From Tiliqua scincoides (Eukaryota > Chordata > Lepidosauria > Squamata > Scincidae): a DNA stretch of 64,000 nt. Shown here in pieces: positions 1 to 11,850 of the stretch. Made by a program: the position numbers and the translations under genes. Below the pieces are notes generated by a model. It was not told the DNA's origin and searched no databases. It was given only the letters and a program-made list of their open reading frames with translations. Where the stretch lies: assembly GCF_035046505.1 (NCBI RefSeq), contig NC_089823.1, forward strand, positions 5,909,267-5,973,266, read 5' to 3'. Each line of letters begins with the position of its first letter. Positions within the stretch are counted from its first letter, which is position 1.

Positions 1-681
1 TTCCTGTAGCTCACAGTGGCTCAACAGGTGGCAAGGAGTTCCACAGACTAATTACATAATAACATAAGAACAGCCCCACTGGATCAGGCCAAAGACCCAT
101 CAGGTCCAGCTTCCTGTGACACACCATGGCTCAGGGAGCACACAAGACAGGTAGCACACAAGTACACTGCATCCTGGTGCCCTCCCATGCATCTGGCATT
201 CTGAGGTAGCCTACTTCTAAAACCAGGAACTTGCACATACCTATCATGACTTGGAACCCGTGATGGACTTTTCCACCAGAAATTTGTCCAATCCCCTCTT
301 AAAGGCATCTAGGCCAGATACCATCACCACATCCTGAGACAAGGAGTTCCACAGGGCTAACTACATGCTAAGTAACTAACTACACATTAGTCTGACCCAA
401 CACTCAACTTTAGTGGCTGTCCCCTGGTTCTGGTGTGAGAGGGAAAAGAGCATCTCTCTATCCACTCTGTCCATCCCCTGAATGATTTTGTAAGTCTCAA
501 TCATGTCCCCCCTCCGGTGCCTCTTTTCTAAACTGAACAGGCCCAAACTCATAGCCTTTCGTCATACAGGAGGTGCCCCAGCCCAGTAATCATTTTGGTT
601 GCTTTCTTCTGCACCCTCTCCATTATATATATCCATTATATATATATTACTACATCCTTTTTGAGATGTGGTGACCAGGCA
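1..681 (-). mobile_element. CR1 LINE 3' fragments (two pieces)
   Basis: Positions 63-681 read, on the - strand, as the C-terminal reverse transcriptase region and 3' UTR of CR1, ending in TTCTTATG-type octamers near 63. Bases 1-62 are a second, internally deleted CR1 3' piece. The LINE is heavily decayed with no long frame. Confidence 0.85.
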
Positions 682-700
682 TAGGACCACGCATAGGATT

Positions 701-1030
701 GGGCAGGAGGTCTGGTCTAGAGGGTAGAGCCTCCATCTGCCTGAAGATAACATCCACAAGGTCGCCAGTTCGAGGCCACCGGCACCGTGCGACCTTGAAG
801 CAGCTGACAAGCTGAAGCCGAGCTATTCCATCTGCTCTGAGCGTGGGAGGATGGAGGCCAGAATGTGAAACCAGATCAGAAGGAAACATCTGAATGTTGT
901 GGTTCTTGAAAGATAGAACCTTATTTCAAATTGTAAAAATCCCTATTTAATAAGGAATTTAAATAAAGCCTGCCTATGTAAACCGCTTTGAATAAAGTCT
1001 TGAATAAAGACCAAGAAAGGTGGTATATAG

Positions 1031-1065
<35 letters not shown>

Positions 1066-1076
1066 ATTATTATTAT
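701..1076 (+). mobile_element. long tRNA-derived SINE with L2-like tail and (GTT)n
   Basis: The head has an A box TGGTCTAGAGG at 713-723 and a B-box-like AGTTCGAGGCC at 768-778. The tail reads AACCGCTTTGAATAAAG and GGTGGTATATAG, like the 3' end of squamate L2 elements, and closes with (GTT)n at 1029-1076. A second, better copy is at 8787-9266. The head is RNA polymerase III type. Family name not assigned. Confidence 0.75.
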
Positions 1077-1224
1077 TAAAGCCAGTTTTACCATAGGTGG
1101 GTTCAAGAACGCTCTTCATAGAGCACCTTCCCATCACACCATAAAGTATCATTGCACCCCAGAATGCCACACTCTATCGCAAGGAATTCTGGGGCACAAC
1201 TAGGCCAAGGAAGTGGGTCTCAGG

Positions 1225-1507
1225 CAGTGGCATAGCTAGAGGGGGTACAAAACACTAAGTTTTGCATAGCGCCTCACTGCTGCATGCAAGCAGCCCCTCC
1301 CCTTCCCCTTCAGAGCCAGGCATGTGCCTCCATTTTGCTCTAGCGGCTTGGAATGGCTCCAAAGCAGAGGGGCTGCTTGCACGTCGCGGTGAGCTTGCAC
1401 GTTGCGGTGAGGCACCATGCAAAACTTGGAGGCTCCATGCAAAACCTCACGTCGCAGTGAGGCCATGCAAAACTTGGTGCTTTGCACCCCCTCTAGCTAC
1501 ACTATTG
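1225..1507. mobile_element. hAT-type MITE (CAGTGGCRTAGC family), copy 1
   Basis: Terminal inverted repeats of about 40 bases start CAGTGGCATAGCTAGAGG and end with the complement. They flank a GC-rich core with short internal duplications (TGCAAAACTTGG repeats). No clear 8-bp target duplication remains. Confidence 0.75.
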
Positions 1508-2977
1508 GTTGTGGGCCCAGTGCAGCTCAGAAGCGGCTTCCGGTCGCCCTACAGCATGCAGCCACAGAGGATGGAAGATTGAGATCCGCTGACCAACTTT
1601 AAAACAATGTTAAATGTAACAACTTTACGTGAGGACAGGATGCTTTAGGTGCTGTAGGATTTCTCAGGGAGAGTTGGCAGAAAATACAAATTGCCCTTGG
1701 AAACAAGGGACTGTGGGAATGTGGGGTGCCAGACTCTGCATCATTCGTGGCTGTCAAACGTTCCAAGGTCAACGTTCTGCATGCACACATTAAAAATGCT
1801 GTGTGTGAAGAAGCAACCTTCACTTTCAGAAGACAAATATTTGCTTCCAGATTTCTGCCCCGCCTCTCCCATGAATGTAGGAGATTTCTCTTCTTCAGGA
1901 TCGACAATCTGGGTTGGTTAATGCTTGCCACCTACTGGGGGAAACGCGTTCCTGCTCTCCGAAGGATTAGAATTTGTTGTCTATCAGGTCTACTTTGCAG
2001 TATTTAAAGAATTTGAATGGCAGTGGGAAAATGTTGTGAAGAGCTCTAAAGTGTTGTGCTATTCACTGGGAACAGTGGCATCACTGGGGGGGGGGGGGTT
2101 GCAAGCCACACCAAGTGATGTGCAAAGGGTGGTGACACCTCTACTTGCCAAAATTTTTAAAATCTTGGTATTTTCAAATAACACCATCATGTTATATATC
2201 AATCGATGCGTAATTTCATGCAGAATGCAATGAAACAAACTGTGTTGAAATATCTCTATTCTATCAAACGTTATAGCAAAATAACAGGGGGTGAGGTAAT
2301 GAAGCATCACCTTGTCCACTGCAGGGCAGGAGGTCCATCACGAGAGTGCTACTCTGGCCTCCTGCACCGAGTAGTGCAAACCCAGTGACTCCACTGACGA
2401 GGAATGATTGTTTCAGAGACTGGTCTCTAATTGCATAGAACAGTCAGATGCTGGGTTATTTGGGAATCTCTCACTTGAGCTTGAAAGGGCAATTCAGACC
2501 TTACTGTACCCAGGTCTTTAGACATATATATATGTTCATGTGAATGACTGTGTGTGTTTATTCAAAAAGTCAACATGGGATTTTTTTTTTTGAATAAGTC
2601 AACAGGAGGATTGGACTTCTTGAAAATGTGGAGTGCAAATTGAGTGCACTGTTACAAGTGCATAGAACATATGGCTAACCATATGCTCATAGAGAGACCA
2701 GCAATCCTGTGTACACTGCACCAGTTTTATGTACATTGAACATGTTGTGCATATAGGGCTGCATCAGGTTGCAGCACGGACAGGCAAAGAGGCACAATGT
2801 TAAATGTGAACTATATGAAAGTGGAAAGTGCTTGGGGGCTGCACTGCAGGGCTTCTCTTTGGGGGGGGGGTCTGATGTGAGGCAGCATATCTGCCCTTGT
2901 AGAAATACCTGCTGTTTACATCTGCTTATTACATTTGCAAATGAAGCAGGAATTCAATGCCCCAGAGGTCTCCTGTT
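1508..2977. other. intergenic, no gene seen
   Basis: I see no recognisable gene. A probable hAT fragment (GTGGCATCACTGGGG start) lies at about 2066-2150, next to a poly-G run. The rest is unassigned. Confidence 0.5.
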
Positions 2978-3196
2978 CAGTAGTGTAGCTAGAGGGGGTG
3001 CAAAGCATTAAGTTTTGCAGAAAGGCTCACTACAGCATGCAAGGGGCCCCTCCCCCCTTCAGAGTCAGGCATATGCCTCCATTTTGCTCCCGCCTCCTGA
3101 AATGGCTCCAGAGGGGAGGGTGAGGGGACTTTTGCACGCTGTGGTGAGGCTCCCTGCAAAACTTAGTGCTTTGCACCCCCTCTAGCTATGCCACTG
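2978..3196. mobile_element. hAT-type MITE (CAGTGGCRTAGC family), copy 2
   Basis: Inverted ends of about 40 bases bound the element (CAGTAGTGTAGCTAGAGG at left, complement at right). Flanking 8-mers CTCCTGTT and CTCCAGTG agree at 6 of 8, as an aged hAT target duplication would. The internal sequence matches the other copies listed. Confidence 0.82.
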
Positions 3197-4684
3197 CTCC
3201 AGTGTTTTCTACTTCAGAGGAGCCAAACCGTGTAACACTGCCCTTGGAGCTTCTCCACCTGGGGCAGTGATATAAGTGCAAACAGCAGCAAATTGCCTGG
3301 AGTTCTAGTAAATCCTGAAAGCTGCCACAAGAGGCAATGCTCTCCTCCTCACTGAGCACACTCCACCAATGCCAAGGATGAGGAATGATCTTGTTACTGG
3401 AGACAGAGTGACCTAGCAAAGTGATTTGTCTGGCTCTCCATCTAGGCATGCAACCCATATTAGTGTTGTTTTATCTTCATTCAACCTCCATCTTCCCGTG
3501 TTGTTTCTTCCACCTAGTGAGATCTGCCTGGTTGGCCAGCCTCCTTTCAATTAATCTGCTTCCACTTGTGTGTACTACATTGTTACACGGGCCACTGAGT
3601 ACAACACACAAATAAATCCAGAGCCAGTGTAATGGGTGAAGTTTTGGCAAGGCTTCTAGAACATGAACTTCACCCTGCCTAGAATCAATTCCTTCTGCTC
3701 TGGAAGTCCTTCTCCATTAACCCCTGATGTTTGGGGTCCTCTGTAGTTACTCAATTGGGTAGAGAAATGCACTCTGCTTGTGCTCAGAGAGTCATTTCTG
3801 TTTGTTCTTTATATGTTCTAGAATTGATCCCTGGCACTGAAAAGGCTGCACCATGATGCAAATTGTAAATGCCAAGTGCTAGATTTGGGTTTATTGGGGG
3901 ATTAAACTGCTGGCAAATGTGTGAAGCTCAGTGGTTGGCCTTCGGTAACTCACTATCTCTTCACTTAACTCGCTTTGCAAGGCTGTTGTTGTGAAGATGA
4001 ACCCAGTCAGAAGGCTGAACCATTTCATATCCCAAAAAAGGGCCATAGAGGAGCAGAGCAGGTGCAATGTAGCAGTTAAGACTGTAAGCCATGAGACAGC
4101 AAGTCTCCAATCCAAACTTAAGCACAGCTATGAACTCACATGAACAGGAGAAGGACCTTTCTGTGGATTAGACTAAATTCCCTCTTGTTCAGCATCTCTG
4201 TTTCCAGTTTCAGATGCCTCTGGAAAGCCCTAAGCGAGACATGAAGCTGTCCTCCCCCTCCCTTGCTTGGGCTCCAGCATCTCAGTTCCAATTCCTGACA
4301 GTGGGTGATCCATTTCCCTATAAGGGCTAATGAAATTTTGCCAGGTGGGTGGCAGGTAGCAATTTCCAAGCTTTTCTGCCCCCATCTTTGAGATGAGAAT
4401 AAGAATATTGGTCTATTTTCCAGGACCGTTGAGAAGATTACCTAATACATCTACAGAACATTTAGGGGGAGCGCTATGCGGTGTGTAGAGCTATTCTAGC
4501 AGCTGAGACCTTCTGTATACTGAATGTTCCTGAAAATAGTTACTTCAGGGACAAAGAGATGCTTGGGGTAGGGTGATTTGGCAAGAAAATGATGTGAGCT
4601 GTTTTTAATGAAAAAGAGGCACTTATTTCCTGTGGACATTTCCTGTGAACAGGCAGGAGGAGCCCAGAGGGGAAGAGGAAGCGA
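3197..4684. other. intergenic with MIR-like SINE remnants
   Basis: Pieces at about 3950-4010, 4056-4110 and 4370-4500 resemble the core and tail of MIR/amniote tRNA SINEs: a tRNA-like head, then a CATCTTTGAGATGAGAATAA stretch. They are old and interrupted. No gene seen. Confidence 0.45.
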
Positions 4685-4834
4685 TAGGCACTATAATGCA
4701 GATGCCTGATCTTGTCTGATCTCAGAAGCTAAGCAGGGCCAGGCCTGGTTAGTACTTGGATGGGAGACCGCCCGGGAATACCAGGTGCTGTAGGCTTAAA
4801 CCATAGTCTTTCGAGACTGAAGGTTGCCAACCAC
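4685..4834 (+). mobile_element. 5S rRNA-derived SINE (5S-Sauria type)
   Basis: About 95 bases match vertebrate 5S rRNA from CTGATCTTGTCTGATCTC to GGTGCTGTAGGCTT, including the A box, intermediate element and C box that form its internal promoter. The first third of 5S is mostly missing. The tail AGTCTTTCGAGACTGAAGG is not 5S. It matches the 3' end of the LINE at 20733-21360. 5S-derived SINEs are known in squamates; this supports the lineage call. Confidence 0.88.
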
Positions 4835-5269
4835 CATTTTTATAATACTCGGGGACACTGAGATCCCAGGGATAGAAGGACCCAGTGCTCCTGATTGGAT
4901 TGACAGGCCCCAGAAAACATGCAAGTAAATTCACTTGTCTTCTGGTCTCCAAGGTGCAAAAAAGAACTGACGCTTGATCCCTTCCCAAGGACAGCAAACA
5001 ACTGTCAAAAGGGCATTTGTCACTCCTGCATCATTAATGTACATACATGTCCTGCTGCCAAGTCTGATTATAAATTCAAATCCAGCAGCCAGACATTTAA
5101 GGAGCTTAAATGAAAGCAGCCAGAGGACACCCGTCAGTCTTCCAACATATCTTCATTCTGTAGAAAAGAATGGGGGGTGAGCATGTTACAAGAGGCCCAG
5201 AGAAATGGTGCTTGGGCACTGCTCTCACATGCAGGAGGGAGTTCTTAAATGGCACAGGTTACCTTCAGT
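4835..5269. other. intergenic, nothing recognised
   Basis: No gene or repeat that I can name. Short open frames here have no recognisable domain. Confidence 0.4.
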
Positions 5270-5679
5270 CAGGGCCAGACTTCAGCCAATTTGGGAATCT
5301 AAGGGGTCCCCAGGCTAGGTCAGTGGATTATGGCACTTACCTGACCCTGAGAGATCACTTCCAAGCAGTGTTGTGCCAAGCTGGTGGAAGAGAAGCTGAC
5401 CAGACCAAATGAGCACTTACAAAGATTGCAGAGCATACACCATTCTGCATGGCCCCAGAGCCAGGTCGGCCTTAGGGTGATGTGACTCCTTTCACTGAAT
5501 TGGGCCCTGCGTATAGAGTGGCCTCGTGCAAGGGCAGTGAGCAGAGCATTTGCGGCTGGCACCTCACTCTAGCTGACGCTCTAGCGTGGAATCTTCCATG
5601 CCAAGGCATGGTAAGGAGCGTGTGGTGAGCAGAGCACTGCTGTTGGATGGCCCTCCTGTCTGCCCCTGGATCTGATTGG

Positions 5680-5763
<84 letters not shown>

Positions 5764-6133
5764 TATATACCGCTTTTCAACAAAAAATTCACAAAGCGGT
5801 TTACAGAGAAAAATCAAATAACTAAATGGCTCCCTGTCCCAAAAGGGCTCACAATCTAAAAAGATGCAAAAGAACACCAGCAGACAGCCACTAGAAAAGA
5901 CACTGCTGGGGTGAGTGTCACCCCTGGGGTGAATTACCGCCCAGAAGCAGTTGGAGGTGACATTATCATGTCCCTACCACCTACTTCCAGGTGCCTTGCT
6001 TTGAGCGGGGCACCATCAGCCCTGGGCTAATTTCTGCCGCTCGTTCTGGTGAGTAGGACCCCCCCCCCGCAGGTAGCAGGGGGCATCACAAAAACGTTTT
6101 GCCTTAGGCCCCTAGCTCCTAAGGCCGGCCCTG
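5270..6133. mobile_element. hAT element with CAGGGCC ends, carrying an L2 tail insertion
   Basis: The element begins CAGGGCCAGAC and ends GGCCGGCCCTG. It is flanked on both sides by a perfect 8-bp duplication, CCTTCAGT (5262-5269 and 6134-6141). Inside, at about 5684-5885, is an inverted L2-type 3' end with a long (ATT)n run. The L2 piece is therefore younger than the hAT insertion. Confidence 0.85.
5684..5885 (-). mobile_element. L2-type 3' end with (ATT)n tail
   Basis: On the - strand it reads AGATTGTGAGCCCTTTTGGG, then AAACCGCTTTGTGAA, then AAAGCGGTATATAAATA and about 26 units of AAT. This is the usual L2-family 3' terminus in lizards. The repeat run spans about 5684-5762. Confidence 0.8.
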
Positions 6134-6954
6134 CCTTCAGTTTGGATGAGTTTTTGGCTTAAAAATAAATCCAGACTCATTTAAAATCTGCTGCATGATT
6201 CATAGGGATACCTTTGTCGTCCATCAAAACGTTTTAAATCAAACGGTCTGATTATCAGCTGGACACTGCAGCCTGAAACAGTATGAGGTGCCAAGGCCTG
6301 GAGACCCTTCCCAGCAGCCCCCCACAGGTGGGTGCTTCTCCCAAAGAGGGAAAGCATGTCATAGCAGGCTATGCGTAGAGAAACAATGTGTGCCCAGTTG
6401 TGATGGTTTCCAGGAACAATTTAAGGCTGCAGCGTTTCTCATTTTGTAGGCCTCCACAGAGCTGAGATGTATGAAATGCTTTGCCTGAGGCCGTGCGCTG
6501 ACTGAGTCACAGAACGCCACAATTGGCAGCAGGCAAGATCTTCACCTCCATTGCACCCCGGGAGCTGTTTGATCGTTCCTGTCCAGACAAGGAGAGGAAG
6601 AGGCCACCTCAGGAGATTTTTCAGGAGGATGACAAAAGACTGCCTCGGGCAATGCTTTCCCAAAAAAGCCACACAAAGCCACCACAGCCCAGACACAGGT
6701 GAGACGAAGACATTGCCTCCACCCTGCTTGAGAATGGCATGGCCTGCAAAATATGGCAGCATTCAGGAGCTGCCTGCCAGTCCCTTGTTCCTGGCATCTA
6801 CTGTGTGCCTTTGTCTCTGCTGCTTTGATACAACACCTCTTGCGCACTGTGCAGTCCCAGGATGGGCACAAACTGGCAATAGACCTTTTCAAGCATCTGG
6901 AATATGAGTCACACCTACTCACCAGAATGGAAATTGAATTCTTTCTTTCTGAAG
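6134..6954. other. intergenic, no gene recognised
   Basis: Opposite-strand open frames of 141 and 118 codons overlap near 6540-6970 but show no domain, splice pattern or family resemblance. Confidence 0.4.
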
Positions 6955-7449
6955 CAGTGGTTCCCAACCCTTAGGAGCCTGTGGACCACTGAAGCAAACA
7001 TTGGAATAGTTATGGACCACATGCAATCCCCTCCATCCTCACCACACGAAAATACAATTCAGTTTGGTAGCCCATGGAGGAGCGCTCCGTGAGACACTGG
7101 AAATGCGAGTTGCAGGGGTCCATTCTTCGCCGTTACTGGTGGTCCACGGGGAAGCATCTCACTGAGTGAGCACTCCTCCACAGGCTACAAGAAAGGATGG
7201 AGAATGGACCTTCCCGCAGCTGGTTCATCAGCAAGCACTGAGAGGGAGGGGAATGACCACCAGAGAGGAAGGGGAACGGACCACCTACAGCCACAGCTGA
7301 TGGGGAGGGGACATGGGGGTGCACTCACTTGGAGACACTGGAAGTGATCAAAGGTGATTGTCTTTTTTTTTTTCCTGAGACCTCATGGACCACTTCTCAG
7401 AGCCTCACAGACCACCTGCGGTCCCCGAACCACAGGCTGGGAACCACTG
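6955..7449. mobile_element. non-autonomous hAT (CAGTGGTTCCCAACC ends)
   Basis: Left end CAGTGGTTCCCAACC and right end GGCTGGGAACCACTG are inverted repeats. Flanking 8-mers TTCTGAAG and TTCTGGAG agree at 7 of 8. The 495-bp core has no transposase. Confidence 0.83.
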
Positions 7450-7493
7450 TTCTGGAGGAAAGCAGGGAGGACTCAGCCTTTGTTCTTCTAGAT

Positions 7494-7814
7494 CAGGAGT
7501 CTCCAAACTTTTTGGCCAGAAGGCCGCATCAAATATCTGACGTGGTGTGGAGGGCCAGAAAAAAAATTTCAATATAAAATTTAAACAAATAAATTAGAGA
7601 TAGAACTTAGGTGAGTGAATAAATGAATGAATGGGCTCATTCCTTCAACCTCTCTGGCCCTCAGAACACCCTCCAGACACAATCAGAGCACAGTTCTGGT
7701 CGTGTTCAGTTGAGTGGGTCAGAGGCTTTCAGGGGACAAGAGGTTGGCCGCAGGACGGAAAGAGGCTTGCTGAGTTCCGCATCTGGCCCCCGGGCCGGGG
7801 TTTGGAGACCCCTG
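7494..7814. mobile_element. non-autonomous hAT (CAGGGGTCTCCAAAC ends), copy 1
   Basis: It begins CAGGAGTCTCCAAAC and ends GTTTGGAGACCCCTG. Perfect 8-bp duplications TTCTAGAT lie at 7486-7493 and 7815-7822. The same family occurs in opposite orientation at 38847-39154. Confidence 0.92.
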
Positions 7815-7822
7815 TTCTAGAT

Positions 7823-8747
7823 AAATGTGCCTCACAGTTCAGATCCTTGGAACAACCTGCTATCCATTTATGTCCACTGTCTGCTATCGTTGGCCAAGCT
7901 ATAATGCTGGTTTTCTTTTTTTTAAAAACATCACTACCCTATCCACGTCTACCGAAAAGTAACTCCCATTGTGTTAAATGGGACATACTCCCATGAAAGT
8001 GTGAATAGGATTGCAGCCCAAAAGTGGTTTGCAGAAATTTCCTTCTCCATCCCTTTATTTTAAGCTAAGAACCACCATCGGCCAAACAGATTTTGAAAGG
8101 GGCTATTTAGCAGGGATGTTACCATGGGAGTAAAGCGAATTATGTTCCCTGCGTTTGGTTCCTTCTTGCTTTGAGTTATAATCTCACTGTTAAAAAAGAA
8201 AGAAAAGAAAATGTGTCTGGACTTTAACCCTATAGTGAGTCAGATGCTCTTCCCGATTCCTACATAAAGTACTGCCAGGGATGAGACACACAGGAAACCC
8301 ACAGCTTTTCCAGATTAGAGAACCTTGAGGGGGGAAAGGGAATGTGAGTGCGTGCATGTAAAGGGGCCTTTTTAACAGCTGGCCTGGGCTACTAACAGCT
8401 GGATTTCCTTTGGCAGACATCACCCTGCAAGACTTTTCCCAGAGTTGCATCATGCTGACTCCCCTGAATTTTCTAGAAATCCCTCCCTAGTCTGAAGGCT
8501 AAATTGGATATACATAGTTGGCCTGTTGCAAAACTTTGCAGCAGACACTTCTTTTTGTTTTGTTTTTTGGTCCGAGGGCTGGTGTTTTTTGTTTGTTTTT
8601 TTAAAAAAACAAGAAGTACTCAAAGCAGGCTAGATAAACTTTATGCTGCTTCAACTAGTCCTCAGATATTTCAAAAAGGTTTCAGTATCACCTGAGGAAT
8701 AAACACACAAACTCAGGACCAGCCTGTGGAATATGGATCTGGACTGC
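7823..8747. other. intergenic, nothing but a short common repeat
   Basis: Positions 7955-8015 hold a roughly 60-bp repeat (AATGGGACATACTCCC to ATAGGATTGCAGCC) seen again near 28000, 40480 and 51700. Its class is not known to me. Confidence 0.45.
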
Positions 8748-9205
8748 CAGCGGTGTCACTGGAGGGGGTGCAAAGCACTAAATTTTTAGTGGGCAGGAGG
8801 TCTGGTCTAGAGGGCAGAGCCTCCATTAGCCCAAAGATAACATCAGAAGGTTGCCGGTTCGAGGACACCAGCAGCTCCCTGAACCGCTGAGAGTGGCGAG
8901 ACCTTGAAGTGGCTGACAAGCCCAGCTGAGTTATTCCTCCTGCTCTTGGTGTGAGCAAGAAGCGTCTTGGCTGCCTCCATGTGAGAGATGGAGCTGCTTG
9001 TCAGCCTGCGCGGGAGAACTGGAGGCCAGAAGTGAGATCAAACCAGGAAGATCCATTCTGAAATGTTGTTGGTTCTTGAAAGAGAGAACCTCCATGATTG
9101 TAAAAATCCCCTTGAGGGATTTAGAAACGCCTGCCTGTGTAAACTGCCTTGAATAAAGTCAGAGGAGTAATCCGATGATCAGAAAGGCGGTATATAAATA
9201 CCGAG

Positions 9206-9264
<59 letters not shown>

Positions 9265-9357
9265 ATTAAATTTTGCAGGGAGCCTCACTGTAGCATGCAA
9301 GCTTCCTCTTCCCCTCCCCTTCCCTTTGGAGCCATTTGGGCAGTAGGAGCAAAACAA
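8748..9357. mobile_element. hAT-type MITE copy 3, split by a SINE
   Basis: The left end (CAGCGGTGTCACTGGAGGG, then GTGCAAAGCACTAAATTTT) and the core (TTTTGCAGGGAGCCTCACTG) belong to the CAGTGGCRTAGC family. The SINE at 8787-9266 sits between them. The right inverted repeat is missing. Confidence 0.7.
8787..9266 (+). mobile_element. long tRNA-derived SINE, near-complete copy
   Basis: A box TGGTCTAGAGG and B-box-like GGTTCGAGGACAC mark a tRNA-derived head. The body is about 300 bases and the tail is L2-like (AAAGGCGGTATATAAATAC), followed by (GTT)n at 9207-9263. A TAAATTTT duplication flanks it (8779-8786 and 9267-9274), showing insertion into the MITE. Confidence 0.85.
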
Positions 9358-10632
9358 AGGAGTTTTGACCAGCCAATTACAAAATTCTGACCCAGACTGT
9401 CATCCATTAGATCTAGGATCTGTGACCGGAAATGGGCTTTGTACTACCACCTACTGGGCTCTGGATCTGTGCTGCAATTCACACAAGCAGCCGGAATTGC
9501 ATTTGAGATGCGCTATGTAGGCTAGCAGGAAAAATGCAAATGAATGCTTGTATCAGATATGCTTGTAGCAGGCTTTTGAACAACCAGATGGTCATGCTTG
9601 AAGGTCACTTTACAACTGTATTATTTTCAAGCCTTCCGCATGTTTTATGACACCTGCGAACAGAGGTGTGACCTGTCTGAAGAGCACAGACAGGTCACAC
9701 ATCAGTGCATTGCCATCGGTGCCCCGAATAGCTTCAAAGGCAAGGAGAGGCCAGTTACACAGTGCGTTGTAACACCTGCAGTACTTACCAATGCTGCCCC
9801 CATGTAGCCACGCACTGCAAGCAGAGCATATGGAAGCAAACTGGCACTCTTACTACAACAGCATAATCGAACCCTGCTGCAGATCCCCAGAGGAAGTACA
9901 TGCTTGGACCCCTGCAGCCACCCCCATCCTCAGCCTCTCCCTCTGGCTGACAAGAAGATTCACAACCCATACAAATATCTTCCTATCCTGAAGATAATGC
10001 AGTAATCTTGCTCGGAACCTCTTTAGAAATAATGACTGACTGAAACAGACTCAAATCTTCTTTTCATCAGGTTAGAATTTGTGCTGTTCCTGAAGATGCT
10101 TGAGCATTTATGGAGAACATTTACAGCACGATCCTCACCTCCACTGCTACAGCCAGGCTGCATGGCCTGAGCTGTATCCAGTGCAGGTTAGGCAATGGCT
10201 GGAGGTCACCTTGGGGTCAAGGGATATACAGTGATTCCCCTTACCTTGAGTAAAGCCCCAGCCATCCCTATGGGGCTTCTCGGATCTGCACCATCTGTAC
10301 TAGCCTGTGTACGGCTGCCTGGCCCAGGAACGGAGGTTAGGATACAGTGTGTGACCCAATTCTTCCAGACCCAATTCTCCCAACTTTCCACCCAAGATGG
10401 TGGGTGGCTCTTTCTCCCCATCTCCACACCACCCTCTCACCAACCTTTCCCCCTCCCTGTGCCAGCTAGTGGACACTTACCTGTGTCAGTCAGCACAGGG
10501 TCAGGATCTGCCCTCCCCCAACAAGCACAGGCCTCTACACCAGCCCAGTTGGCTCCTGAGTAAGCGCAAACATGCCTTACTAGGGAGTCCTGTGCCGGCT
10601 CAAGCCAGGGTTTGGATGGGGATGCCCTACAC
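9358..10632. other. intergenic, no gene recognised
   Basis: A possible diverged MITE with GC-rich arms lies near 10125-10340. Nothing else is assignable. Confidence 0.4.
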
Positions 10633-10964
10633 CAGGGGTGCTCAATAGGTGGATCGCGATCTACCGGTAGATCGCGAGGCAAAATGAGTAGATCACCGAG
10701 CCCTGTCTCTCCAAACTGTTAATATGTCAGTTTCCTCTAGTCACTAGACGAAACTGACATATTTAGCTAAATTGACACTGAAACTGACACTTTAGCTGCT
10801 CTTCAGGCATGCAGCAACAAAACTGACAAAACTGACTAGACTCCAGCAGGGGCTCCATACATTAAAGGGGGTGTCTGTCAGACGCTTCCTTCCCCCCTGG
10901 TAGATCTCCGGGCCTTGCTGGGTTTCAAAGTAGCTCTCGAGCCAAAAAAGTGTGAGCACCCCTG
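10633..10964. mobile_element. non-autonomous hAT (CAGGGGTGCTCA ends)
   Basis: Ends are CAGGGGTGCTCA and TGAGCACCCCTG. Perfect 8-bp duplications CCCTACAC lie at 10625-10632 and 10965-10972. The interior includes GATCGCGATCTACCGGTAGA-type palindromes near the left end. No transposase. Confidence 0.92.
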
Positions 10965-10972
10965 CCCTACAC

Positions 10973-11641
10973 TATTTTGCAACAAAAATGTTCCTCAGAG
11001 TAGTTTACATCAGAAAAGGATGGAGTCGGAGAAGCCGGTTCCTTCTCCCACAGGGTGTCATCACCTAAAAGACACTGGGGAAACACCAGGCACAGCCATG
11101 GGGGAGAGACTATGCTGGGATGATGTGGGCTTTTCCCAAGATCCTGCCTGAGTCCATTTTCTGGCTTAAATTTCTGCAGCATGTGGGTGATGAGAACTGT
11201 GAGACTCCTTTCTGTTCTCACTGGCTTGTTGCCAAGGGACAGAGAGAGCCTGGAGGAGTGAACCCTGATGAATCGGAGCAGCAAACTCCTGGCGTGCCGG
11301 TTAGGGGTGTGCAAGAAAAGCGTGGCTTCTTTTCATTTTTAATTGTCTGCACCTGAGTTTATTGCTTTTCCTGTCCTTCCGTTTTTTGTTTCATTGTTAC
11401 TTTTCGTTTTCCCCTTTCGTAGAGCGAGGCCAGAGCCAAGGCAGTGACAGCCCCATAGCTTCCACCAGGCCTGCTTGGCAGCGCCTGTGGGTGGCCACAG
11501 CATAAAGAGGCGTTTCCCTTTTTTCTATAAAACAACTCTCCAAGCAAGCCGCAGCAAATTGCTTTCAAAAATAGACCTGCCCCGTTTGTTGCTGTTCCTT
11601 CTGCAGTCCATATGTTGCAGAAAAAGGAATTTTCTGCATGA
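10973..11641. other. intergenic, no gene recognised
   Basis: Open frames of up to 157 codons overlap the next MITE and have no recognisable domain. Confidence 0.4.
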
Positions 11642-11850
11642 CAGTTGGCGTAGCTAGAGGGCGTGCAAAGCACTAAGTTTTGCAGGCGCCTGAATGCAAC
11701 GCGGCCCCTCCCCCTCAGAGCCAGGCGTTCTGCCTCCATTTTGCTTCCACCAACCAGAATGGCTCCGAAGGGGAGGGAGAGGGGTCGCTGACACAGCGCA
11801 TTCAGGCACCTGCAAAACGTAGTGCTTTGCACCCCCTACTGCTGTACAAC
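11642..11850. mobile_element. hAT-type MITE (CAGTGGCRTAGC family), copy 4
   Basis: Starts CAGTTGGCGTAGCTAGAGG and runs through the shared core to an inverted end ACTTTGCACCCCCTA-like. The last few bases are diverged and no target duplication is visible. Confidence 0.78.

Noticed and set aside
4690-4795. A functional 5S rRNA gene
   Set aside because: The first third is missing, many positions are changed, and it is fused to a LINE-like tail, so it is a SINE.
5647-5877. Open frames of poly-Ile or poly-Asn (also near 988-1170 and 9121-9390)
   Set aside because: They are translations of (ATT)n and (GTT)n microsatellites at the ends of L2 and SINE copies.
6542-6967. Overlapping 141- and 118-codon frames as a possible gene
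   Set aside because: No domain, no splice sites in phase, and neither frame shows protein-like composition.
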